A stretch of 64,000 nucleotides of DNA, taken from Lampris incognitus. Its lineage: Eukaryota; Chordata; Actinopteri; Lampriformes; Lampridae. Shown piece after piece: positions 36,288 to 49,535 of this stretch; positions within the stretch are counted from its first letter, which is position 1, and every line of letters starts with the position of its first letter. The stretch is taken from contig NC_079219.1 of assembly GCF_029633865.1 (NCBI RefSeq), forward strand, positions 57,717,569 to 57,781,568. The letters run 5' to 3'. Position numbers and translations under genes: made by a program. Under the pieces are notes generated by a model, which did no database searches, had not been told where the DNA came from, and worked only from the letters and a program-made list of their open reading frames with translations.

Positions 36288-37243
36288 CAAGACACTGTCA
36301 GACGGACAGAGAGACAGACAGACAGACACTCCGTCAGACGGACAGACAGACAGACAGACAAGACAAGACAAGACCGACAAACAACAGAGAGACAGAAACA
36401 CCGGCTAAGCCGAGTTCTGTCACATTAGAGAAGCCAGTATTGCCTGTTTGCGAGAACCGTTTGTGTTGCATATGAGTGGAAAGCAGCTGTGTGCAGCTTG
36501 CGTGTTCTCCCCGTGTCTGTGTGGGTTTCTCCGGGTGCTCTGGTTTCCCCCACCATCAAAAAGACATCTATGTTAGGGTTAATACTCCGGCCTGTGTCCC
36601 TAAGCAAGGCACAGACGACTAGACTCGCTAGCCCTTGGCTAACGGGTTGGACCCTTTAGTTGACTGGTTAGCGCAGTCGCGACCCGGGTTCGATTCCCGG
36701 CTGCCCCCTGAATCCGCTACATTGGTGTCAGAAGTGGGATGGTGAGACTGTGAGGCCAATGGAAGAGCATGAGCCCAGACGCGTGATAGTGTAACAACCA
36801 TGGAGGACTAGACTCGCTAGCCCTTGGATAAGGGGTCGGATCCGTTAGTTGACTGGTTAGTGCAGTCGCCCCATGGTTGCCCATGGGGCGACTGCCATGG
36901 CTGCCCCCTGGTGAGACCGTGAGGCCATCGGAAGCGCGTGTGCCCAGAGGCGTGAGGGAGCTGATATGCTGAAGCGTGGGGATGCGCTTCCCAAAGGACA
37001 GGGGTAGTCTAACGACCACGGATGACTAGACTCGCTAGCCCTTGGCTAACGGGTTGGACCCTTTAGTTGACTGGTTAGCGCAGTTGCCCATGGTGCGGGT
37101 GACCCGGGTTCACCTCCTGGCTGCCCCTGAATTCGCTACATATGGAAGGAAGAGCTGGAGGTGGTCCCCGGGTGCTGCGGCTGCCCACTGCTCCTATACA
37201 GTGGGATGGGTTAAACACACAATAAAGTGGCTTTCTTCTTCTT

Positions 37244-37281
<38 letters not shown>

Positions 37282-37785
37282 GTCATATAGGAAGACACAT
37301 TTCATTGTAACCTACAATGGCAAAATAAAGTGGCTCTCATTCTTTCATGAACAAAGGGAACGACTGAGAGAGAGAGAGAAAGGAGGAGGAAAAGTGAAAG
37401 GGCCACGGCGAGGGAGGATTAGAGGCAGTATATATACTCTCTGGGTTTCCTGACATCTAAAATAAACTTCCTCCATCAGATAATATACAATTTGGGGGCG
37501 CTTCTCTGAGAAAATGACTAGTTAGTGCAACACAGAGCTGTTGGATGTGTGCTCCTCCGTCAGCAGGCGGAGATACGGCGCTCCGAGTCACAGCCGGTCA
37601 ACTGCACCGCCACTAGTCATGTATGATACACACACCTACACCGCCACTTAGCTCAGCAGGGGTCATTTCATGTTGTGCGCATGTGTCATAGCACACAGCC
37701 ACCACATCTGTGAACTCTCGTCCGGTTTCTGTATGACACACGCAGCAAGGAAATGACAAACACACACACACAGACACAGACACAG

Positions 37786-37820
<35 letters not shown>

Positions 37821-37901
37821 AAGATGCAGGCGCACCCTGTTTGTCTGCGGGCAACCTGTTCTCACTGTGACCTGTTTAGGCACCGAATGAAGCTGGCAGG
37901 A

Positions 37902-37960
<59 letters not shown>

Positions 37961-38162
37961 TCTCTCTCTCTCACACACACACACACAAACACACATACTT
38001 GTGCACACACGTATGCACACTCTCTCTCACACACACACACACTCTCTCTCTCACACACATCACACATACACACTTGTGTGTACATACACACTCACGCACA
38101 CTCTCTCACACACATCACACATACACACTTGTGCGCACAAACACTTGCTCACACACACGCGT

Positions 38163-38197
<35 letters not shown>

Positions 38198-40618
38198 GGC
38201 TTGTGGAGTGTAGGCAGTCAGTGATGGTGAACAGTCATTTTCAGGAGTGACTCCCACCCATGTCTAAATTTAATGCTGTGGCGAGCCGCGAGAAACTGAA
38301 CGCTAAAAACAACCGTTTCCCCTATGCAGCCTGCTAATTACACAGAGAGCAGAGGACAGGAGGAGAGAAGAGAGGGGAGAAAGGGAAGAGGACAGGAGGA
38401 GAGAAAAGAGGAGAGGAGGAGAGAGGGAAGAGGAGAGGAGGAGAGAGGACAGCAGGAGAGAAAAGAGGGGAGAAAGGGAAGAGGACAGGAGGAGAGAGGG
38501 AAGAGGAGAGGAGGAGAGACGAGAGAGAGTAGGAGAGAGGACAGGAGGAGAGAGGACAGGAGGAGAGAAGAGAGGGGAGAAAGGGAAGAGGACAGGAGGA
38601 GAGAAAAGAGGAGAGGAGAGAGGGGAAAGGAGAGAGGACAGGAGGAGGGAGGACAGGAAGAGAGATGAGAGAGAGTAGGAGAGAGGACAGGAGGAGAGAG
38701 GACAGGAGAAGAGAAGGAAGAGGACAGGAGCGAAGAGAGGAAAAAGGACAGGAGACGAGAGGGAAAAGGACAGGAGGAGAGAAAAGAGAGAAAAGAGGAG
38801 AGGAGGAGAGAGGGAAGAGGAGAGAGGACAGGAGGAGAGAAAAGAGGAGAGAGGACAGGAGGAGAGAGGGAAGAGGAGAGAGGACAGGAGGAGAGACGAG
38901 AGAGAGTAGGAGAGAGGACAGGAGGAGAGAGGACAGGAGAAGAGAAGGAAGAGGACAGGAGCGAAGAGAGGAAAAAGGACAGGAGACGAGAGGGAAAAGG
39001 ACAGGAGGAGAGAAAAGAGAGAAAAGAGGAGAGGAGGAGAGAGGGAAGAGGAGAGAGGACAGGAGGAGAGAAAAGAGGAGAGAGGACAGGAGGAGAGAGG
39101 GAAGAGGAGAGAGGACAGGAGGAGAGACGAGAGAGAGTAGGAGAGAGGACAGGAGGAGAGAGGACAGGAGAAGAGAAGGAAGAGGACAGGAGGAGCGAAG
39201 GGAGGAAAAAGGACAGGAGACGAGAGGGAAGAGGACAGGAGAAGAGAGAGGAGAGGAGAGGAGAGGAAGAGCAGCGAGACAGCAGGGAGTTAGTGTGAAG
39301 CAGTGGGTTTGGGGTCGAGACCCCCATGTGGGTCGTAGTGTGGGGGGGGGGGGGCAGGTGGGTCAGAGGGTGTCCACATTGTTCGGAAATTGAGGGAGAG
39401 AAAAAAGCTGTGCATGTATTTTCTCTTCTATTGTGATGAAATATCTGTATCCCTATGTAAATAAGAACAGAAAACACTTATTTCATCATCCATTTTTGTC
39501 CCCCCCCCCCTCTTTTTCTACCCAGCTGTACCCGGCCAATTACCCAACTCTTCCGAGCCGTCCCGGTCGCTGCTCCACCCCCTCCTCCGATACACGTGGA
39601 GTCACCAGCTGCTTCTTTTCACCTGACAGTGAGGAGTTTCGCCAGGGGGGACGTAGCACGTCCTCCTCCCCCCCTGAACAGGCGCCCCGACTGACCAGAG
39701 GAGGCGCTAGTGCAGCGACCAGGACACATACCTACCCGCAGACATGGCCAATTGCGTCCGTAGGGACGCCCGACGAGGCCGGGGGTAACACGGGGACTCA
39801 AACTGGTGATCCCCGTGTTGGTAGGCTACGAAATAGACAGCCATGCCACCCAGACGCCCCCCCCCCCCATCATCTATTTTTGAGCCAATGCAAAGAGTGC
39901 GAAGACTTTATGGTATTCTGAAATATCAGTAAAATAACGTTTAAAGCGGTTGTGTCTTGTCTGATCATCAGCAGGACCTGACAGGACTGGGAAGAGGAAC
40001 ACTGCAAGGAGGACCGTTAACTGTGTTGCATCTTGACAGGTAATTACAGCGTATTTTACAGTGCAAAATATCTGGTGGATCCAGAAAAGTATTGTCTCCA
40101 CAGGTGGGTCATGGCATGCTAACCCCTTATCTACGGGAACAAAACATGAGAGATGAGTAAAAGACAGAGCATCTCAGACAGAACGACACCGAACAGTCGA
40201 AGCAAATAGAGAGCAAGAGCGAGAGAGACAGAACAATAAAAGAAATCGGAGGCCTGGACTAGGACATTGAAAACCAGGCCTGTAAATCCAGGCTCTGATG
40301 TGGTCTGAAGACTGTAAAAACAGAGTGAAATTAAAAAGTGAAATGAAACTGGTGGGAGACAAAGACAAAGGAGGGAGGACGAGGAGGTTAAGAGGAGAGA
40401 ACCGGGGGAAGGTGTGGTGAGAGAAAGGTGGACACAAACTAAACGAGAGGCGGGGGGGGGGGGGAAGACGAAGGAGAGGGAGAAATGAAGGGAGAGAGAA
40501 AGGAGGAGATGGGAAGGACGGGGGGGGGTGGAGATGAGAGAAAGTGTGTGGTGCTAATTGGGAGGCCTGGCTGTATTTACAACCCATTTTATAGTGTCAC
40601 ACACACACACACCCAGCA

Positions 40619-40705
<87 letters not shown>

Positions 40706-43199
40706 GTGACAGCCTGAAGGTTGGAATAGCACAACAGACAGTGGCTAATCCAGTTGTAGCAGACTGTTTGATGTTTATACATCATTCTGTCAGCTGTACC
40801 ACACTCAGGGCTCTACAGCCAATTACTGTCGTTTATATGTCTACAGTTTACATATCTACTGTTTATATGTCTACAGTTTACATATCTACTGTTTATATGT
40901 CTACTGTTTACATATCTACGGTTTATATGTCTACAGTTTACATATCTACTGTTTATATGTCTACAGTTTACATATCTACTGTTTATATGTCTACTGTTTA
41001 CATATCTACGGTTTATATGTCTACAGTTTACATATCTACAGTTTATATGTCTACAGTTTACATATCTACAGTTTACATATCTACAGTTTATATGTCTACT
41101 GTTTACATATCTACTGTTTATATGTCTACAGTTTACATATCTACAGTTTATATGTCTACGGTTTACATATCTACAGTTTATATGTCTACGGTTTACATAT
41201 CTACAGTTTATATGTCTACAGTTTATATGTCTACAGTTTACATATCTACAGTTTACATATCTACTGTTTATATGTCTACTGTTTACATATCTACAGTTTA
41301 TATGTCTACAGTTTACATATCTACTGTTTATATGTCTACAGTTTACATATCTACTGTTTATATGTCTACAGTTTACATATCTACAGTTTATATGTCTACT
41401 GTTTACATATCTACAGTTTATATGTCTACGGTTTACATATCTACAGTTTATATGTCTATGGTTTACATATCTACAGTTTATATGTCTACGGTTTACATAT
41501 CTACAGTTTATATGTCTACAGTTTATATGTCTACAGTTTACATATCTACAGTTTATATGTCTACAGTTTACATATCTACTGTTTATATGTCTACTGTTTA
41601 CATATATACAGTTTATATGTATATGGTTTACATGTCTATGGTTTATATGTCTACAGTTTACATGTCTACAGTTTACATATCTACAGTTTACATATCTAGT
41701 TTATATGTCTATGGTTTACATGTCTACAGTTTACATATCTACAGTTTACATGTCTACAGTTTACATATCTACAGTTTACATGTCTACAGTTTGTATGTCT
41801 ATGGTTTACATGTCTACAGTTTACATATCTACAGTTTATACGTCTACAGTTTACATATCTACAGTTTATATGTCTACAGTTTATACGTCTACAGTTTACA
41901 TATCTACAGTTTATATGTCTACAGTTTACATATCTACAGTTTATATGTCTACAGTTTACATATCTACAGTTTATATGTATATGGTTTACATGTCTACGGT
42001 TTACATGTCTACAGTTTACATATCTACGTTTATATGTCTACAGTTTACATATCTACAGTTCACATATCTACAGTTTATATGTCTACGGTTTACACGTCTA
42101 CAGTTTATATGTCTACGGTTTACACGTCTACAGTTTATATGTCTACAGTACACAATGTGTGGGTGCACCAAAGCACTTGTGTAAGTGTGTAGATCTGAGT
42201 GATGTATGGTAGTGAGTGTCTGTAAATGTACCCAGCCTTATGTACTGAGGAAATATAATACACATAAAGTGTTTATGACGTGCAATATGAGTATGAGTAT
42301 GTGTGTGTACTCGTGATCGTGTGTGTGTCTGACCGTGTGTGCTCGGATGTGTACATGTACATTTGTGCAAGTATGTGCATGGGCACGTAAGTCTATTTAA
42401 ATGTGGGAACTCTTGAGAGGGTGAGGTGTGCAACTGTACCGTGTGTGTGTGTGTGTGTGTGCATGCATGTGTGTATTTGTACAGCTGTAGGAGCCAGAGT
42501 TGGCTGACCAGGCTATGCCACACCTGCATCCGTGCTGACCCAGCAGCGCGCTGGTCTCTTTCTGCTCTGTGGAGCCTAGCTCAGCTAACCCCAGTGTTAT
42601 TCTAGCCTCGCTGCACACCCCTCTGCACACCCCCCTGTACACCCCTCTGCCAGCTCTGTTATCTGCACATCATCACTGTCAGTATGTTGTGTTTGTGTGC
42701 ACGTTTGTGTTGAAGACCTTTTAAAATGCTCCAAATCAGGATTTTGAGATGAAAGTGTAGACAGACAGACAGTCGATAGATATAGATAGATAGATATATA
42801 GACAAACAAACAGACAGACAGGCAGACAGACAGACAGAGAGATAGATACATAGACAGACAGACAGATAGATAGATAGATAGATAGATATAGATCGATAGA
42901 AAGACAGACAGACAGACAGATAGATAGATAAATAGATAGATAGATAGATAGATAGCGTCCCTAAACAAACTGCCTCGCTGATCTTGCATAGAGCCAAATT
43001 TATCTGTGAGTGTGAGTGAATGTGTTTTTATGTTTATGTTATGTGTTTACATATATGTATGTACCTGTATCTATATGTATATATGTATGTCTCTATATGT
43101 ATCTATGTATATATGTATGTGCCTGTATGTATCTGTGTATATATGTCTGTATCTGTATGTATATATGTATGTATCTATGTGTATATGTGTATGTATGTC

Positions 43200-43230
<31 letters not shown>

Positions 43231-43327
43231 ATGTACATATGTATGTATCTGTATGTATATATGTATGTATCTGTGTGTATGTATGTGTGCGTGTGTGTGC
43301 GTGTGTGTGCACACACACACACACATA

Positions 43328-43377
<50 letters not shown>

Positions 43378-44135
43378 CTTAGCACAAAAAGTAAGGAAAT
43401 GTGTGTTTGGTAGATTATGTCTTTGTTGTAACGATGCTTCTTGACAGTAAATCTTATATCAGGCACCTGATTGTCAGCACCTGGGGCACCAGAAGCTCAA
43501 AACAAGAGTCAACAGCAGCAGCAAAATAAGCTGTTTGGCATTGGCAGAGAAGATCTGGCAAATTTTTCATGGGCGCAACCCACATACTCAGCTCTGCTGC
43601 TCATCCCACAAATGCATGTTCCTTACAAATGTGGCGCCATTTAAAAGGGGAATAAACAGGCTTTCCAACGGTATAAGATTTATTGCCAAGAAGCATTGTT
43701 ACAACAAAGACATAATCTACCAAACACAAATTTCCTTACTTTTTGTGCTAAGTATATATATGGCTATCTGTATGTATATATGTACGTATCTATATGTTTT
43801 TTATATGTATGTATCTGGATGTATATATGTCTATATCTGTATGTATATATGTCTGTATCTATATGTATATATATGTATGTAGCAGCTGATGAGTGTGAGT
43901 CGCACAAAACAGGCCTGTACTGCTATGCATTAAAATCTTTTTTCCTGTATCCATGTTGATATATGTATGTGTCTGTATGTATATATGTCTGTATCTATAT
44001 GTATATATCTGTATATGTGTATGTGTCTGTATGTATATATGTATGTATCTGTATGCATAGCTGTACACTGCTGTTATCTGTAGGATTTTTTACATGCACT
44101 GGCTGTGAAAACAAATTTCCTGCAGGACAATAAAG

Positions 44136-44216
<81 letters not shown>

Positions 44217-44309
44217 ACTTGATTGTGACTGACTGAAACGACGCAGTGAGCAGCGAAGGAAAAACACCAGAGAAACAAACTCATTCAGTTTTTTTTTGTT
44301 CTCAGCAAG

Positions 44310-44357
<48 letters not shown>

Positions 44358-47300
44358 ACGCCAGTGGCGTTGGTGGCGGAGTGCTGGTGGCGGTGGGTGC
44401 TGGGCGTCGTCCCCAGCGTCTGTCACCGTGGTGAAACGGTGGAGACAGTGCGCGGCAGTGTTGTCTGGACTTCCCGTCACTGGCGTTTAAACGCGACAGT
44501 TTCGCTTTTTTTTTTTTTTTTTACTGGCTCCATTTTCCACTCGCTGCTATTCGACCAGCTTTTAAGTGTTCCTCCTAAACCTCGACAACGTTTACCTCCG
44601 AATGTGCCAGAAAACAGGAACTCTCCAATTACCTGACTGTGTGTGTGTGTTCATTCAGCCTACCTTTCCAAGACACACAGCTCTAAGAGCAAGCCGTGGC
44701 CACACATCAGGCCTGGGCGGGTGTGGTGCCGCACCGCGTGTGCATGACTTTAATAAGGTAGGAATTTTATTTTGAAAAGTGGAAGAAAAAAAAATGACTT
44801 AAAAAGACTTTGACGATCTCAGTTACCCGGTGACCCTCAACTTATAGACCTGTTTCTTTAGACTCGGGTTACAAGCGCCCAACTCCACCCCGTCCCGCCG
44901 CCGCCGCCTTTCCACCGAGAAAAGTCGAGGGAGAGACGACAGCACAAGGCTGCGATACGGTCAAGAATGTCGAGTATTTGAAGTGTGCTACATGGGAGAC
45001 CTCAATTTATCCCTACGGAATTATATATGAAGACACACATTTGCAAAAAATATCATCCAAAACGTACAGAAAAAAAACAAGGTAATTCTAATTATACGCC
45101 TTAATTTGAGGTGATCACAATTCTCTGCCAAAGCTCAGATAAGCCCTTCATTTGTCTGGCAAGTTAAAGGTACAATCCTAAAGATTTTACATGTAAACAA
45201 ATGTCCTTTTCTGGTGCATTTAGGACAATAGCTAACCCACAATCATCCAAATCACACATGCTTTGGTACTTGCTCATTCTCATGGCTACTGTCGTGCAGG
45301 ATTTCCCAGGGAAAATGATTCAGTGCGATGCATTTCAGTATTCAATACGGCGGCCAGGAAGCAGACAGACAGTGGGATGTTTGAAGAAGCAACAAAGTTG
45401 TGCTTAGAAGCAGTTATGGAAGGATAAGCCAACAGGGGACCTCAGATAAAACAACATTAACTGCCAAAACGTAGATTAAGGGGTGTCCGGGTAGTGTGGC
45501 AGTCTATTCCATTGTCTACCAACACGGGGATCGCCGGTTCGAATCCCTGTGTTACCCCCGGCTTGGTCGGGTGTCCCTACAGGCACAATTGGCCGTGTCT
45601 GTGGGTGGGAAGCCGGATGTGGGTATGTGTCCCGGTTGCTGCACTAGTGCCTCCTCTGGTCAGTCAGGGTACCTGTTAGGGGGGGAAGGAACTGGGGGGA
45701 ATAGCGTGATACGTCCCCCTGGTGAAACTCCTCACTGTCAGGTGAAAAGAAGCGGCTGGCGACTCCACATGTATGGGAGGAGGCATGTGGTAGTCTGCAG
45801 CCCTGCCTGGATCGGCAGAGGGGGTGGAGCAGCGACCGGGACGGCTCGGAAGAGTGGGGTAATTACCCGGATACCATTGGGGGGAAAAGGGGATGAAAAA
45901 AATCCCCCCCCCCAAAAAAAACAATGCCTTTCCAGCCATGTGTTCTTGTTTGGCGGGGGGTAAGGTACAGACATTACAACATGGGTGACTGTTTCTTGTT
46001 GCATGGATTCTCTGAGATTTGGAGCGGTCAAACACCACAGCCATGAGTATGCAGTACTGCCACAAGTGCCGGGAAGGGAAATGAAAATGCCGATCTTTAG
46101 TACCGTAGCTTTTGAACCGTAAAACAGTGTAGTGGAGCCACAACGGAATCTGCCAATGCAATGCTAATATTACTGGACCAGTTTCTGCTGTACTGGTGTG
46201 GTGGCTTTGGCTTGAATCTGTTCCTTTTTGGCGTGCTTGCTTTGACAAGAAGTATCGTGATGTTACATGAAATCCGAACGTAACAGAATTGAAAGCAGCA
46301 CACACAGCCCACTGAATATTGCTCTGATGCCCATAACAGCAATTAATCATGCTTTTTCTGGAAAATAATACATGGACCACATTTATACTTGAACACGGAG
46401 GCAGTTTCCAAACAAGTCGCCAAAGTTGCCTTTGACTGGCAGGTTGGTTAACTAGTAGGAATGGAAGGAAAATGATTGACAGGCCCTACCAGCCCATGTG
46501 GATGGCATATGCAGTGCGTGTCTCCCGTCCCTCCTGTCTGCTGATGTTCTTGGCAGCCTCCACCACTTCCTGTGTGGTCTGGTAGTCTCTCAGAGACCAC
46601 TCATGGACTGCAACCTCACCATACTGCAGGATACCCACCTGAAATCACACACACACACAAACACACATGTGCACACAGATAGATATGCGTGGTTACACAC
46701 AAACACACTCACGATGACATTACCGCATTGCTCGACACACGGTAATCATTTTATGACTTCTGCGTCATAAACATGCCCATAGCTGTGGAAAGGGACATCC
46801 GAGAAGCAGCTCATCAGATACCAGCTCTTGTGCCCTAGAGCAAACGGCACAGTTGGGGATTTTCAGAATTCATTCAAAAACCAGAGGAATTTCCTTTTCA
46901 CCTCACGTTGCCTGTTACGCCTGACCCCGGTGTCCCGCAAAATCTTCTCACTTTTGTTGTTTTTGCAGAAGATCCCCATCTCCTCCCGTACTACCGCTCC
47001 CAAGCTACCTCCCTCCACGTCAACCCCCTCCCACCCCCCCAGCCTCCTCCGCCGCCTTCGCTCCGCCGCAGCCCCGAGCAAGGCCCAGCTCACGTCCTCT
47101 TGCATTACTGCAGTCATTCATTCAGCTCCTACTTGTCAAGCTAGCGCTCTGCATGTGTGACGCGTGTGCATGTTTTTGCTCAAGTGACTGGCTTGTCTTG
47201 CTCCCTGCATGGCGCACACAAACTCCAGGAACTGTTCTGGGAAAAGGCAAAGAGGTTCTGGGGACACTGCAGGGAAAACTACACTCGAACTCAGAACCCA

Positions 47301-47635
47301 CAACATTCCATCACAAACACAAGTATTATAGGCTGTGCATGAACATACGTATGCATGCAAGGACACACACAGACCCACACACACACACACATACACACGC
47401 TGTGCCTTACCTGCATCTGGTCTGGGCTAATGTGGAACTTGCTGAGGATATTGCTGAGGAAGTTCTGGACCTCATACCAGGGGTAAATACTGTTGGACCC
47501 GTCCAGCACGATGACTATGTCCATGTACGTGGAACACCCTGATGATGCACACAGGAGTTAAGATATTTGATTAGCGTGTGTTTCTGCTCGGCTGTGCGTG
47601 TGGTGTGTGTTTTACAGCCCGGATGTTTGTTTTAA

Positions 47636-47679
<44 letters not shown>

Positions 47680-49309
47680 GTATGTGTGTGTATTTGTGTG
47701 TGCTTGTGTTTTTCTATCCCAGTGGGGACCAAATGTCCCCACTGGGATAGAAAAACCAGAAACCACCTACCTGGTGGGGACATTTTATGGGTCCCCATGA
47801 GGAAAAGGGTCTATTTTAGGGTCAGGACTTGGGTTTAGGGTTAAGGTTAGAATTAGGATTAAGTCAAGGTCAGCGTAAGAGTTAAGGTTAGACATGTAGT
47901 TGTGATGGTTAAAGTTAGGGTAAGAGTTAAGGTCAGGCATGTAGCTGTGATGGTTAAGGTTAGGGTAAGGGTTCAGGCTAGGCATGTAGCTGTGACGTTA
48001 AGGTTAGGGCAAGGGTTCAGGTTAGGCATGTAGCTGTGATGGTTAAGGTTGGGTAAGGGTTCAGGTTAGGCATGTAGCTGTGATGTCAAGGTTAGGGTAA
48101 GGTTAAGGTTAGGGTAAGGGTTCAGGTTAGGCATGTAGTTGTGATGGTTAAGGTTAGGGTAAGGGTTCAGGTTAGGCATGTAGTTGTGATGGTTAAGGTT
48201 AGGGTAAGGGTTCAGGTTAGGCATGTAGTTGTGATGGTTAAGGTTAGGGTAAGAGTTCAGGTTAGGCATGTAGTTGTGATGGTTAAGGTTAGGGTAAGAG
48301 TTCAGGTTAGGCATGTAGTTGTGATGGTTAAGGTCAGGGTAAGGGCAAGGTTAGGGTAAGGGTTCAGGTTAGGCATGTAGTTGTGATGGTTAAGGTTAGG
48401 GTAAGGGTTCAGGTTAGGCATGTAGTTGTGATGGTTAAGGTAAGGGCAAGGGTTCAGGTTAGGCATGTAGTTGTGATGGTTAAGGTTAGGGTAAGGGTTC
48501 AGGTTAGGCATGTAGTTGTGATGGTTAAGGTTAGGGTAAGAGTTCAGGTTAGGCATGTAGTTGTGATGGTTAAGGTTAGGGTAAGAGGTCAGGTTAGGCA
48601 TGTAGTTGTGATGGTTAAGGTTAGGGTAAGGGTTCAGGTTAGGCATGTAGTTGTGATGGTTAAGGTAAGGGCAAGGGTTCAGGTTAGGCATGTAGTTGTG
48701 ATGGTTAAGGTTAGGGTAAGGGTTCAGGTTAGGCATGTAGTTGTGATGGTTAAGGTTAGGGTAAGAGTTCAGGTTAGGCATGTAGTTGTGTTGGTTAAGG
48801 TTAGGGTAGGAGGTCAGGTTAGGCATGTAGTTGTGATGGTTAAGGTTAGGGTAAGGGTTCAGGTTAGGCATGTAGTTGTGATGGTTAAGGTTAGGATAAG
48901 GGTTCAGGTTAGGCATGTAGTTGTGATGGTTAAAGTTAGGGTAAGGGTTCAGGTTAGGTTTGTAGTTATGATGGTTAAGGTTAGGGTAAGAGTTCAGGTT
49001 AGGCATGTAGTTGTGATGGTTAAGCTTAGGGTAAGGTCAAGGTAAGGGTAAGGGTTAGGATTAGGCATGTTGTTGTGATGGTTAAGGTTAGGGTAAGGGC
49101 AAGGGAATGAAGGTAGTCAGTGAGAGGTCCCAATAAGTACAGCGATATAAACGTGTGTGTGTGTGTGTGTGTGTGTGGAGATGGATGATTACTTTGAGCG
49201 GTAGGAGCTATGGTCTCTCTGGGCTCTAAGTCATCACTGACGGAGGCACAGATCCCGGTGCTGAAGACGGATGTACCACACTCTTGAGACCAAAGAGGGG
49301 CACACGCCT

Positions 49310-49366
<57 letters not shown>

Positions 49367-49488
49367 TAACATCCTCTAATAACAAGTATTTGGCAGCCCC
49401 TTTAGCAGCTTCTGCTGCTGCCAGCCGGAGCCAAGTGGGTTTCATGCACCAGTCGTGTACGCAGTAATTTGGTTGCAGTCAACGGGCT

Positions 49489-49535
<47 letters not shown>

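Noticed and set aside
35314-36408. 364-codon frame of TDRQ repeats and its minus-strand CLSV partners
   Set aside because: Translation of the GACA tetranucleotide array next to itga10 exon 8.
36650-36710. True tRNA gene
   Set aside because: B box and T stem are good, but the D arm and acceptor stem do not pair and the unit is part of an LTR-like repeat.
38338-39477. Long frames rich in Arg/Glu (plus) and Ser/Leu/Pro (minus)
   Set aside because: Both come from the purine-only tandem repeat; no start, homology or splice context.
40558-42192. 544-codon open frame ([10 protein letters not shown] repeats)
   Set aside because: It is the translation of a 15/30-bp minisatellite; the period is divisible by three and lacks stops by chance.
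48302-49045. Open frames on both strands with 15-residue repeats
   Set aside because: 45-bp minisatellite, non-coding.
47820-49110. Interstitial telomere
   Set aside because: TTAGGG words occur once per 45-bp unit and never in tandem.
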